From contig OZ026620.1 in assembly GCA_964020975.1 (NCBI GenBank), positions 74,057,100-74,121,099 of the forward strand: a stretch of DNA of 64,000 nt, given 5' to 3'. The position numbers were made by a program, and so were the translations under genes. This DNA is from Hermodice carunculata (Eukaryota; Annelida; Polychaeta; Eunicida; Amphinomidae). Shown piece after piece: positions 48,778-61,480 of the stretch (the first letter of the stretch is position 1; each line of letters starts with the position of its first letter). Under the pieces are notes generated by a model. That model was not told where the DNA came from, did no database searches, and was given only the letters and a program-made list of their open reading frames with translations.

Positions 48778-50265
48778 AAACATATTTCCATTGGTGGCTG
48801 AATAGCTCATTTATTTGATTGTGGGCCCCATAATGAGACATGACTGCATACAATTCTGGAATTCCAGCATATGTTGTATATAAGTTGAAGACTATTAATT
48901 TCTTAATGAATCCTAGCAGTAACAGAGAGTGGAAAAAGAAACATAAGCTATTGTTAAACTTGAGTCTGAAATTCCAACAATACCATATTAATATGAGGGC
49001 TTGTGGAGTGACACAGTTATGTTGTATTAAAATTAATGGCAGTAAAAGTGCAGTGCTTAGTCAATAAAAGCGCGGATTTTGAAGACAGAAAATGAGCAAT
49101 GCATCCTCTATTTTTTCACAGATATATTTTTCAACAGGCTGTAATTTCACATGGTATCTAGTAGTCTGGGTCAATATTGTAACAGGGATTACCAGAGGCT
49201 AAGTGTGGGTTGACACACAAGTTTTGCCTTCTGTAGGTGAAACATTTTAAAGTTGCAATATCAATGAAAATCCAATAAATTTATACAGGGAAAATAGGTG
49301 ATTAGCAACTAGCACTCGTTTGATGGTTAATGGAAACTTTTCTGTCATCATCACTGGGGACAAAACATTGAGCAACTGACAAAATTTAATGAAAATGCAG
49401 GACATTTGAATTGCCATTACCAATTGATCTGAAATAAATAATCTGAGATATATTTGGCAGCTTGGCTTATGGATACCTTGTCATTTGTGCCATATTCTAA
49501 AACAGCAGATTTTTATTTTGTGGCTAAGTCTTGTCTTTCAACAGAGTCAAACTTTACTTCACGTTTGTGATTTTTTCTTTACCTATTGATTTTGCCTGCA
49601 AATATGGTGTAGCTTTGGTGTGTTTATTTCACCATTGACACTGTATTGCACTGAAGCAGAATTTGAAAACAAGGTAATATTGTATGCAAAGATTTATTTA
49701 TTTTATCCCATATGTTGAAATCTACATTTATAATGACTGCAACAATGCAAAGGAAATTTAGTTTGTACCTATGCATAGTTGGAAGCATGCTATGCCCTCT
49801 TTTTTTCTTTATATCTAATGATTATATCAGGTAACTGTGGGATAAAATGAAAAATCAAGCATGTGTATTTGGCTGTAATAGTACATTTCACTTGATAATG
49901 CAAAATACAAACAGCTGAATAAACATGTTTCATTTGTTGTTATATAATACTAAGTTGAGACGCATTTGAAAAAAGTACATTTGCTTCAGCTGTTTCATTA
50001 TATTATGCTTCTTTATTATTATTTGTAATTGGTGTAATGATAAATTACTTGATGAAAGCTGGAAGGATTGAGTTAGCCTTAGCTGATCTTTATTACGTTG
50101 CTAAAATGCTTTGTACATATGCTTCAAGAACAGAGTTTGGCCTGGTTTTATAGAGAGCAGCTATGGAGTTAGGATTCAAATATTTGTATTTGAAGTTATT
50201 TTTTTTATTTTTTTTTTTTTGGTTGGTTTATTTTACCAAAATCACACTGCATCCAACATGTTAAT

Positions 50266-50316
<51 letters not shown>

Positions 50317-51774
50317 AGTTTAAATGAAAATATTTCACAAACGTAATATTTTGCAGTTAGCACTTGAGTCAAGTTTGAAAATGGTATTTTTATCTGGAAC
50401 ATTTAATGATCAGATTTAAGCATTAACTTTAATCGAAGCAATTTTTATTTGCAATCAGTAGAACTCTCATCAAACCAACTCTGCATTCTACTGCCGTCTA
50501 TACTATGATCAGCTTGTTTTCAAAGTGACAGCTGACACATCAGAATCTTTCTCTGACACAAGCTGACCAATGTCCAGACTCGAACGTTCAGTACGCTGAG
50601 TTTCCATTTTTTGCATTACTGATTAATCTTGCTGATCGTTTTTTTTAATAAGAAAACATAAACTAGCTCATTATCAAGAGGCTGCTTGATGCTTCAAATT
50701 TGGAACGTTTCAGATGGACCAGTTGCCTTTCTGACATGACATTAGGTTTAATAATTTTCAGTAGTATAAGCATGCTAGTATTTTTCATTTCAATAAGAAC
50801 AGAACACTTTATCTAACCAGATGATTGTTTGCTCCCTTACAGGGTCACATGTTTTTTTGCTGGAGACAATTCATTTCACCAATGCAGTTGGTCACACTGG
50901 AATATGGCAGCAATATACTCAAGGTAATGTGTTGGTTATGCAGATTTTCTTGACCCTATTATCCCTGTCACAATAATATTATTTTTTTGGGTTGTCTGAA
51001 TTGATTGTATTTTTACACAATGAAGTAAAACAGTTTTGCAATTCAAATTCCACTCATATGCTTGGAGCACTCTGGCAACTTGCAAATATTACAGGCCACA
51101 TCCAGCAGAATGATATTTTTTTTTCTTTTTTCAGGTGCACTGTATTTGCGAAATATGTAAACTTTTAATTTTCTTTTAACTGATACTTAACAAAGGCTGA
51201 ATGTAATTTTTATGTCAAATGAAACAGAAGATTGGTGTTTAGATGTAACATTTATCATAATGTTTTAGGTACATTCTAACTTGCATATTCATACAACCAA
51301 TAAAAACTTCTGATTAGATTAAAATTTGCTTGCTCTCCGATATTTTGTTGTCAGATTAATCCTTTGTGGTCAACAGTTTTTGTGGTCGTTGTCTTGGGTT
51401 CTGTTTTTCTTTTTCTTTTCCAACCTTTATGTGTAGAAAGGGAAGGTACCCTCAGAGCACCAGAAGCTGGTTTTATTGTGATGTGACCTCAACAGGCAAG
51501 CCTGTTGAGGTCAAAACAAAAGTAAATGAGTTCAACAAGGACAATATATCGAGAAGTGATCTGATGTTCCATGAACCTGCTTTGTGGCGATGTTAAATTT
51601 GACAGTGGTGTACTGGGTGTATTTTCTGTACTTGTGGTAAATATTAGCTTGCCAGTCATACAATATCAACTGGCACTTATAATACTGCATTAGCAGCAAC
51701 ATCGTGAATGGTGGATTGAACATGTGACTTTCAATAATTTTGGGTTTATATAGCAACCAAAATCTGAAGATCTA
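48778..51774. other. piggyBac 3' non-coding region
   Basis: AT-rich sequence after the transposase stop, with a (TA)n run at 50272-50312. No further exon was recognised. Confidence 0.45.
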
Positions 51775-52960
51775 TTTCCACAAACATTAATTATGTGTTG
51801 AGACCGTCTCTTGTGATTGTTAATTGAAGTTTTTGATTCACCCAAATGTATTATTTATTTACAACCCCTCAACTGAATATAAACATTGGTGGCTGTAACA
51901 TACAGTGGTGTAAAACACTATTATGGTCAATGCCCAGTGATTTTTAAATATGAGAGCTAAAATGGTATAAACTGTGGGAGGGAATTCTCACATGCTATAT
52001 CTACTGTCTTCTTTGACATGCTAATTATTTTGGACTGATCAACAGCATTTTTCAGTGAAATGAAGCAAAAAGTTTGCTTAAAAGCTACAATAGTTTAAGA
52101 TGGCAGACAGTTCATGTGACCTTGAATGACCTTGGGCGATAAGTAGCAACAAATTTGTTCAAGTCTATATACACCCCATGTGTTGAAACTTTGAGACCAT
52201 TTCCTCTTGTGATTGTGAAATATAGCTCTTGGTATTCCAAAGTGCGTCTTTAATAAGTATACCCCTAATAAATAAACAGCAATGGAGGTAACATACAGGT
52301 GTATAGGGCATTATTATGGTTCATTCCTCACAAAATTATCAATTTAAGAGCTGAAATAGTGTAAATTGTGGTGAGGAAGTTCTTTTCGACATATATGCTG
52401 CCTTCTTTGAAACTATAAATACATTTTAGACCGATCAGTTATATTTTACATGCAAATGAAGCAAAATTCGTTTAAAAAGCTGCAAAAATCCAAGATGGCG
52501 GCCAGGTCCTGTGACCTTGAGTGACCTTTGGCTATTTTTAGCAACAAATATTTAAAGGTCTATTCCCACCCCACATATGCTAAAACTTTGAAAACATTTA
52601 TTGTTATGATTGTCAAATAAAGTTCTTGATACTTCAAAATGCCTCTGTTATCAATATTCTCCAAAATGAATTAAAAGCAATGGAGGTAACTTGCAGTGTA
52701 TCCGGTACTTTTGTGGTCATTGTGGCACAAAATATGCTGATTTAAGTGTATTAATGTTGTACATTGTGGCAAGGAAGTGGTTTTTGACATATATGCTGTT
52801 TTCTTTTTCACTATAAGCAAGTCTTGGACTGGTCAACTGTGTGTCACAATCAAATGATACAGAATTTTGTTTAAAATCAGTAGAAATCCAAGATGGCGGC
52901 CAGATCATGTGACCTTGAATGACCTTGGCCTATTTTTAACAACAAAGATGCTAAAACCTT
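51775..52960. repeat. Three tandem ~395-bp units with AAGATGG(C)GGCC and TGACCTTGA
   Basis: Like points recur at 52099, 52493 and 52890 (AAGATGGC(A/G)G...TGTGACCTTGA(A/G)TGACCTT), giving periods of 394 and 397. Units are moderately diverged. Two units contain AAGATGGCGGCC, the consensus of a YY1 site. The array lies within the piggyBac element. Confidence 0.75.
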
Positions 52961-53113
52961 GTTCCACAGCACTAGTGGTAAAAGTTTTAGAACATAGACT
53001 TTGTTAGTATGCTCAATGGTGCCATTTAGTGTGAAATTGTTTACCTGCTGTGAAACTAAAGGAAAGTGCAATGTAGTAATCCAGCATTTAAATGTGAAAG
53101 GTAATACTAGATG

Positions 53114-53329
53114 GTTGCCATGGCAACAGTACCCAGGGATGATTGTTCAAAAATGAATATCTTTCAAAGCAAAATCCATATGTATATTTGTGATCTAAAT
53201 TGTCATGATTCCAGCACTGAAAACTTGAGAGGAATGTATTATTTTCTTCATTGGCCCACTCTATTGTGTCAAACGTGATTTTTGGCAAAATTTCAGACCA
53301 TGAAGCAGTACTTTGGTTGCCATGGCAAC
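53114..53329. promoter_or_regulatory. Two perfect RFX/X-box palindromes
   Basis: GTTGCCATGGCAAC occurs exactly at 53114-53127 and 53316-53329, with a related CCATGGTAAC near 53352. This is a full palindromic X-box, the known RFX-factor site. Both lie within 410 bases of the right piggyBac end, so a role in the transposon end is as likely as a host regulatory role. Confidence 0.55.
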
Positions 53330-56045
53330 CAAGTGTTAGCCCCATAATTTCCATGGTAACATATATAGAACCTGGGACTGCAAGTTTCATAGAACATTTT
53401 GGTATATATATTTTAAGAGTAGTTCTACAGTAGTAATGATTTAGCAGGGTCCAACCCTGGTGCATTTTGCCCAAAATCACCAGACACTTGGTAGCTCCTG
53501 TATATAGCCCAGACTGGAAAGTGTTAATGAAAGCTTTGATATTACCACCCCGCTCACAAGACCCGAGTCTTGGAACCTCGATTCAGAGGCACAAAGGATG
53601 GTTCCTGCAGTTGGATTGCAGGCCAATGGTACTCATCTCATCCTCTGAGCAGATCTTTCCATCCCATAATCTTCCTGTAGATTTGGACAGGGAGGAATTT
53701 CTTGGCAGAGGAAGTCCATCACTGCATATACCCAGGCCTTCAAGAGATTCAAGTTGGAAGCCAGAAGATCGATCCAAATTAATGCATTGTACTCTGATGT
53801 CCCTTTGGCTGGAGTAAGGTGTCTCATTTATTACCTCAAGGGGTATGTACATATTACAAAGGCTGCGAAAGACAGGTTCAATTAGGCATCACTTCTTGCA
53901 GCTTGGTTGTAGTGAGCTGTTGACTACCAGGTCCAAACTGCCTGCATATTATAGGTGAACCTTTGTTGCAGAGGGACCCCTACCTCCAGGGTCAGCAGTT
54001 GCCTGACCCAATATTTTTAGAACACTGAAGGGTTGCTTTTTCCCCAGAACTCTTTTTGAAGGAAAGATGGCAGAAGTCATTCACCTGATGGGGGACCTTT
54101 GGGCCTGCTCCACAAATGCATACAAGGTGTTGACCAACTTTGTTGGGATACGTTCTTCCTTGGCTGTCTCTGCCCCAAAATGTGGCACTCAGACCACTTC
54201 CACTCACCCTTTGACTTGCACACTACGCTCAGTGCCCCAACATCCTAGGAAAAGCAGGCAGCGATCTGAGACAGGCAAAATCTGCAGCAAAAGGAAGATG
54301 TCAGGCAAGCCACAGGGTTCTTGACTCCTGCTCTCTGGACCATCCAGTCTCAGTGTTGCCCTCCGCCACAGCTCCAGACATCTCAGAGCACCCAGTTGCT
54401 AGGGGTCTTTCTGCCTTCCATGTGCAATGGGAATCTGATACGATTCTTTCATCCTCAATGCCCTGACACATGGATATGGACTGTTGGCACTTACCATGGT
54501 CAACCATATGGGGGAATGGGCGCTGGCTCCTTTGCAGGCCCAGCTCAATATTTACAATGACTCTTCTTAATCTGGGTGGGGAGTTCACGTGGGAGGTCAG
54601 ACAGCATCACATCTTCATGATATGTGACAACAGGACTAGTTGGAGTTAAGTGTTTAGCCTCCACTACATTTACCAGCATTACCAAAAATTTTTGTGCAAT
54701 CATGGATGAGCGTGTTCCCCAGGAACTTGCAAGTGCTCAACCTCTGTGCTTGGTGGTTGTGGCACAGCACATTTGCAACAGAGGTTTTTCAGTATGGATG
54801 ACACTGAGGCCTAGATTATTTGGGCTTCCTTGCAAAAAAACAAAGTTGCTTGACATCCAACTACCATCTTTAAGGGTGTTACCCTCTGTGCTATGGAGAC
54901 AGACCAGCTGATAGGCAAGTCCTGCCTCAGCGAAACTTGCCCCTGGTCTTGACAATGCTGAGGAAGTGGCCCTTTGAGTGTCTGGAGGAAGCCAGTCTTG
55001 TGGACCCCAAGTACAATGTATGGAAAGCTTGTTTTCCATTAAAACTGGCTTTGGTGGCTAGGAGGGGCGAGATCCAAGCTCTAGCACATACCCAAATCCA
55101 ATTGTTGCCTGACCAGTCCTAGGTGACACTGAGGCCTCATTTGGGCTTCCTTGCAACGTACTTAGGTGATCAAGATCCAGCTATGGCCTTGAAGGCCTTT
55201 ACCCTCCATGCTATGGATACAGTGCTTTTCCTGCAGGAAAGAGTCTTGAGTGCCATGAGAGTGTCACAATGGTATTTCTCACACACTGACAGTTTCATGG
55301 GCTACATGTACACCTTCTTTTTAACCCTTGGAAGGAGCAACTTTGCAGAAACCTGATCTCTTTGTGGATCAAGCAGACGATCCTCAAGGCCCACCAGCCA
55401 CTCTGGATAGGCCTGGTGCCTTGGAGCAGGTCTCAGTTAGAGTGCACAAGGTACAAGCCTTTGCTGCCTCCTGGAATGCCCTAAGGAACATAGCTGTTGT
55501 TGACCTTCTCTGGGCGTTCTGCTGGCGATCATCCATCACATTTGTTGAGGACTACTTGTGTGATATGATAGTGCTAGAGGAGAGCATGTATGCCCTTTCA
55601 GGCTGAACAGACTCCTTTACATAGGTTCCTGATACTGATCTGTATGACTTCCCTGGTCCCTTCAGGGCAGCCACTAGCGAAATTCCCGCAAAAGGTGCCC
55701 TTTGGGTTGTGACTCAGATGGAGTGTAAAGGTCAGTGCACTTCTCAATGGGTTTTCACTGGACCTGACCAGTGTGCTCACAGGCAGGTCGGTAAGGTCAA
55801 AGCCAACTCTACCACCCTGCTTTCTTCACATAGGTGATGTCTACAAACATTAACGAGAAAGGACGAAGGGGGCATGCAAGTCCGCAGTCACCACCAGGAT
55901 CCATGAAGAATCTAGATATGGCAGCACAGGATCGAGGGGTTTTTGGCAACAAGCATGTGCACTCACAGTAATTGTCTTGGGCCTTATGCCCTGACACAGA
56001 GGTTTTGACAATGGTGGTCGAGGGGTAAGTATACTTACTAATACC

Positions 56046-57273
56046 AAAATTACTCAATATTTCACATATCTCTCGAATGTGGCTCTTTTTCTACTGAAGT
56101 AAGAATGGCCTCATCAGTTCATGGGGGGGGGGGGCAGTTTCAGTGCAATGTTTCTTTACATACAAGTTTAAGTTCATATGAACAATTATCATACATAACA
56201 ACTCTACACCGTTGCAATTCTCTTTGAGGACTCAGTCTCAAATTTGATTGAGTACAGGATTGTTTAACCCTTATTGCTTAAACCTGCCAAACCTTGCTGG
56301 TGGTGAAGCATTAACCTTTTATGCTTCAATGTTTTTGACATATTTCAATATTAATAAAAAGTTAGAATGGCAATTGTAGAAGAGACCTATTAAGATTACA
56401 TGTTTGAGGTCAGCAGATTCGCCCGTGGTGTTAGACGCAAAGGAAATTTGTCGACTTAGTTTGAACTCAAGGGGAAGGGTTAACAGCACACAAATGTATA
56501 AGACATCACAGAAAACCAACATGATACAAACTAGTGTTGTAATGTATCTCAGAAACTATAACAGGTAGAAGACAAACAGAGAATCTACCACTCAGTTGCA
56601 GTTGCACACAAAGATATAAAACATCACAGAAAATCACCATGCTACAAAATAGTGTTGTAATGTATCTTAGAATTTATAACAGGCAGAAGACATACAGGGA
56701 ATCTACCACTCACTGGCAGTTAAAGACAAAGTTTGTGGGAGTCTGGACTTTGCTTTTTTTTCAAAACTTACTAAGTGAAAACTGAAAAAGCCAACAAACA
56801 TCATAAGCATCGTCTGCATCTGCCAACCAATGCTACATTTTGTTTTTCATTCAATATCACCAACTTTCAATAGGAGTTATAATTCAGTCCTTGGATTAGG
56901 CATTTTACACTCTACACCATGGCAAAACTGCTTTGACACTTTCCTACATACAGATTTTCCAAACACTACTAATGCATATTGACTTGCCTGTGTGTCCATC
57001 AAGAAAAATTGTTATGATATGATAAACAAATTGTACATTTAAAAAAAGTTTTAAAAAGTTAATTATATTAACAGATAATTCATTCCAACCTCTGAAATAA
57101 CTATGTTTGCAGAAATCAATTTCCATCTATTTTACTCAGTTTTTGATGTAACTCCAAGTAAAATGTCGCTCATGTCCTTTCAAGCATTTCATATAATTCC
57201 ATAGTACTAAAGTAGTATCTCAGCACTTTTGTTTTCATATTTAATAAATAAAAATATACAAAGATACACTCAC
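56046..57273. repeat. Caspase intron 2, distal part, with a 118-bp tandem duplication
   Basis: Two units, about 56486-56603 and 56604-56722, share ACATCACAGAAAA, AGTGTTGTAATGTATCT and GAATCTACCACTCA. The rest is AT-rich with no gene. Confidence 0.65.
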
Positions 57274-57496
57274 CTCCCCGGCAGGCCTGAATAAACCACA
57301 ATTTTGGCTTATTACGAAGGTTGGGGCATCTTTGATTATCAAAATATTTCTTGAGGTTATCCAGCGGAACAATGTTACCATCAGAGCAAACTATTGCCCC
57401 ATTTCTATCCCCGTGGCTGAGAATACAAATCACCACACACTGTGCAGCTGCATGTTCTTCAGAAGAAGCAAACTTCTTTAATTTCTTTTCCATTTG
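57274..57496 (-). CDS. Caspase, exon 2 (p20 domain with catalytic His and Cys)
   Basis: Residues 61-134 of the visible protein, QMEKKLKKFASSEEHAAAQ to FIQACRG. The catalytic His (residue 88) is in ILSHGD and the catalytic Cys (132) in QACRG, the signature of the cysteine protease family that cleaves after Asp in apoptosis and inflammation. The acceptor (TGTAACTTTCAG) and donor (GGAG|GTGAGT) are strong. It starts in phase 0, joining exon 1 exactly where family members continue, and ends in phase 1. No stop or frameshift lies inside. Confidence 0.93.
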
Positions 57497-58749
57497 CTGA
57501 AAGTTACACAAAATAGTAGTATGAAAAGGAATACCCCATATAGAACACAAAATTTCCAAAACTATAAATTAAAAACACAATGCTCTCTTTTTGTAATATT
57601 AATGGTGGGACCCACATAGTAGACAAAAAAGTTAATACTTAACCACCATATCATAATAAATTTTGGAGGTATCAAAACAGCGAGTATAGTAAAGTCGGAA
57701 CCATGGTGCCCACATATTATAAAGGGGTATCACTAGCCTGAGAGCAAATTTAGGCAGGCGGCGCACAATACAATTATGCTCAACTATGGAGCTCTTTTTG
57801 AAAGAAACTTACTGGTTTTTTTTAATGAAACTTAATGGTTATGCAAACACTGTTACTACAGAAGTTGAATTATAATCTACCGACCGTTAATATTTATCTT
57901 GTTTTTTATATACTTAAATCTGATATTACCCAACAAGCTGAATTTAGCCATAAAAATAGCCTGATAAGTTAGATCTATGAGTATGTCTGTTTTCTTAGGA
58001 GGGCAAATAGGTATGTTGGAAAATCAAAATAGCCCAGATTTTTATATATAAATCAATATACATTGATACGCACAGAAGCACATACACCCGAATATTAGTC
58101 TATGCAAAAATAGAACCGGTCCACGCGAGCATTTTTATTTGGTCCTGTTTCATTCTGAAAATACTTCCCATGTTAATGGACGTGTGTTAAGTGGGAACTG
58201 CTCTTCTGTGAACAGTTGGAACTCTAAAAAGGCCAAATATTTGTTTAAATAGGCACCATAATGTTTCTATGAAAAAATCGGGAACAAACTGTATGACAAA
58301 TACACAAAAATGTTTTTCTAGCATAATGCGGTTTCCCTTTTTCCGATGTGCAAAATGCAAAGACATGGCACAAAATTAAGGGAGATTAAAGTTTAACATA
58401 TATTTTGCTTTACTAATATACAAGCTGCCTCCAGGTTACAAATTAAACTGACATCAAAGAGGTAATGTTTGCAGATACAGATATACATAGATGTCAATCC
58501 ATAATGCCGCATTGATTTGTGCTCTGCCCCAAAGAGGGCACGTATGCAATAAAGTATATGTATTTATCTGTGCAAAGGAGGAAGGAAAACCCATTTGAAA
58601 CATGTTTAAACAAATGTCGATGTTATCTCAGGCCTCATAAAAATGTGTGTACTTCTGGTAACCCAGCCGACCCTACAGAAAAGGCCCGACCCTAAATAAA
58701 TTTTGTGAACCATATATATATATATATGTATGTATATATACATATATAT

Positions 58750-58813
<64 letters not shown>

Positions 58814-58867
58814 ATATATATATATACATACATATGTATATATACATATATATGTATATATATGTAC

Positions 58868-58947
<80 letters not shown>

Positions 58948-59369
58948 TTAAACCGCCACCCACCCACCCACCCCAAAAAAAGTTGATCGACCCTTGTCTG
59001 GAGGGTTAAATTGGGCCAGGGAAGCAGCATAGTGGCATACCCACAGGTATTTGGTGAAAGAGCATAGCCTTGATTGCTCGGTAAACATTATCATGATATT
59101 CTGATAGGTTCCAAGTATCCGTTCTCCGAGTAACTAGGGCAAGCAGTCGTTGAAGTACTTTTTAAGCATGACTTACTATCTTTACTTTAATCTGCCTACT
59201 TGGTTGTGTCTTAAGCAGTTATCATTGTTACAAAAGTTGTTGTTGTTGTCTAAAAAAAGATTCTACTACGTGATGTCAGTGATGGATGTGTGGATTTTCT
59301 CAATGGTTATTATTTATTTACTCAGTGTTGTGTTCTCTATGTGTTTCCGGTTCCAGTGTGTTAAATCTA
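57497..59369 (-). other. Caspase intron 1, 3' part
   Basis: AT-rich, with no exon seen. Near 58520-58560 the sequence GCCCCAAAGAGGGCACG...CAATAAAGTATATG resembles the 3' UTR end of the LINE at 18660-19080 and may be a short LINE tail. Confidence 0.45.
58711..58945. repeat. Long (TA)n microsatellite with TG/CA interruptions
   Basis: About 230 bases of TA dinucleotides with scattered ATG and ACA variants, in caspase intron 1. Confidence 0.95.
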
Positions 59370-61050
59370 TATGTTAAAATCTATGGCCATCATGAACTCA
59401 GCAAGGTATCTGGCAACAGCCTGCTGGGTAGCTGCATTTCTCACTTAAGGCCATATGGGTCATTTAGTGAGATATTACATTTGGGCACAGGTGTTTAGTG
59501 CCTAATTAAGGTATGTGAGATTTCTCTTTCAGAATGATAAAGTGGGCAGTTAAGGATGGTATGCTGAATTGTTTCAAAAGCAGTTTCAAATCCCCAAATG
59601 CGACTTTCAACCAATTTTAGTTTGTTAAGTGTGATCACAAGCGATGGTGACCACGTTTCAGTTAATTATTTTAACTTTAGCTTGCCTGAGTATGATCAGG
59701 CAGAAGTTTTTACACCTAGGTGCAACAATTGAGCAATGTTTATAGACACATTGTGCATTGTGTGTGCTATCCTAATGTCTTATCCATTTGGTTTTAAAGC
59801 ATCTGATCGAGTCTTTTAGAAAAAGTGCTGATTGCTACTTGTCCAACGTTGTGGGATCTGCTTGCATCATGTGCTGCAGAGTTGGCATCTTAGTCGGCAA
59901 GGTCATTGCCAAGTATGCTAACATGCCCAGGTATCCAGACTACCTTAACTGTCACCCTGTGATCTTTCAGGGTTTTTTTTTTAGTATTTACTATAATTTT
60001 ATCAATGAGAGACTGATGGCAGACATGGATGTCTCTTGATGTTATCCTGGAAATGACTGCTCTTTAGTCTGACAATACATGAACTGTTACAAAATTGTAA
60101 TGCTCATATCCAGCAGGTATTCAACAGCAACTTTTATGGAAACAATTTCACCATGATAGCTTGTACTCTAGCAAAATACTGGCCGCTCTATCGGAATGGG
60201 TTCATTTTGTAGGCCCTTTGTTTACACCACAGCAGCAGCCCGACAAGATCCAGGATTGCCCACTGCTGAGCCATCAGTGAAAAGTTACAAATCTAAATGC
60301 CACACGATACCCTGGCAAATGCACATTGGTGAGCACCATTTTGAACATGGTGCAATGCATTGCCGTATAGTCCCACAAAAATACATTTGATTCGGATATC
60401 AAAGTGAATCATGGCCACAGCACATATCATATCATTTCTGATGCCCTGAAGTATTTGCAAAATACATATTTATGCTTTCATACAAATACCCCCACTCCCC
60501 ATCCCTGATCATCACATTACTATCTTTACAAACCATTGTGTACGGAATCCACAAAATAGCAGCCAGGTCCTTGGGTTAGTCCGAATTGGATATTTTGAAG
60601 AGGTAGCATCCAAAATATATGTGTCATTAGTGTTAACGGAAGATTAATTTGTTGAAGGAATGCACTGTACAATACATAATGGGACCTTCCCAGTATAAGC
60701 ATTACTTGAAAACGTAAATTCAATGCCTTGAAATGACCAGATGTAGGCGGCAGTGGGCCCCAAAAGAGGAATATTGTATGAGACACAAAACTCGCCCCCC
60801 AGGCTGTGAATTGAGTAGCAACATTGGGCACCAGAGCTGAGAGCCTCTGGTGAGGCAAGGATAGAGCTTAATGGAGCAGATTGCCCTGATAGTGGATGCA
60901 GGTACAAAATTAACGGCGGGTTTTTATGTAATTGGTAACAAATTGAATTTTCGGTCTGACCATCGACATGCACTACATGTACATAAGGATCCTATGAGCC
61001 AACTGACTGCCAACAAGATACCTGTCTTGAGGACATGTCTGGCTGCTCCA
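59370..61050 (-). mobile_element. I-type LINE fragment with RNase H domain, decayed
   Basis: On the minus strand an RNase H domain is legible: FTDGSAVGNPGSC near 60265, and WIPGHVSILGNDLAD near 59938-59894. After it comes HTILNCPLYHSERE near 59550, the Cys/His C-terminal segment of I-clade LINE proteins. The part above 60500 is more worn and probably belongs to the end of the reverse transcriptase. Several stops and shifts are present. It lies in caspase intron 1, on the same strand as the gene. Confidence 0.6.
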
Positions 61051-61300
61051 CAATGTGCTCACTGAACACAGGTTTTCCTGTATTTCAAATAGTGCTCTGG
61101 AAGAGGCATAATTGGCATGCATGAATATTGTCCCATGTATATATTCCTTTACTTATTACAACTGGACATTTATTTAGCAACAGAGATGGCCTTAATTCAT
61201 GTCTGTAACATTTTTAGTGTCAGTGTTTTCTGCTTGAACTTTAAGGTTGTTGTTCTGATTGGCACTGTTTGGAACAATCCCACCTGTCAGTAACACTTAC

Positions 61301-61480
61301 TCGAGCAGTGAGATCCTCTTCATCATTGTAGATTTTTACTTCAAAGTGCAGTTTCTCCCACAGCTCTTTCAAACGATCCCTATCCACATCTGTTCCTTCA
61401 CGTGTCGTGTACCTCCCAGCAAATTTTTTTAAATTCATTATTAAAGCTGTCCCCCTTGGCTTCCTAAACATCTCATAAGA
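61301..61480 (-). CDS. Caspase, exon 1 of the visible part (start of p20)
   Basis: Sixty codons, SYEMFRKPRGTALIMNLKKF onward, with REGTDVDRDRLKELWEKLHF and EVKIYNDEEDLTAR. This is the first beta strand and helix of the caspase fold. The Arg of TTREGTDVD (residue 27) is the S1-pocket Arg of the family. The acceptor (TTTTTCCCTCCATCCAG) and donor (CGA|GTAAGT) are strong, both phase 0. The Met at residue 4 could be mistaken for a start, but the open acceptor and the YEM motif before KPRG show that more protein lies upstream. No prodomain exon was recognised up to 64000, so executioner or initiator type is undecided. Confidence 0.9.

Noticed and set aside
56460-56485. Alternative right end of the piggyBac (GGGGAAGGGTTAA)
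   Set aside because: It would put the right half of the DIRS-like fossil inside the piggyBac; the TTAA at 53524 has the fossil on both outer sides and a better terminal match.
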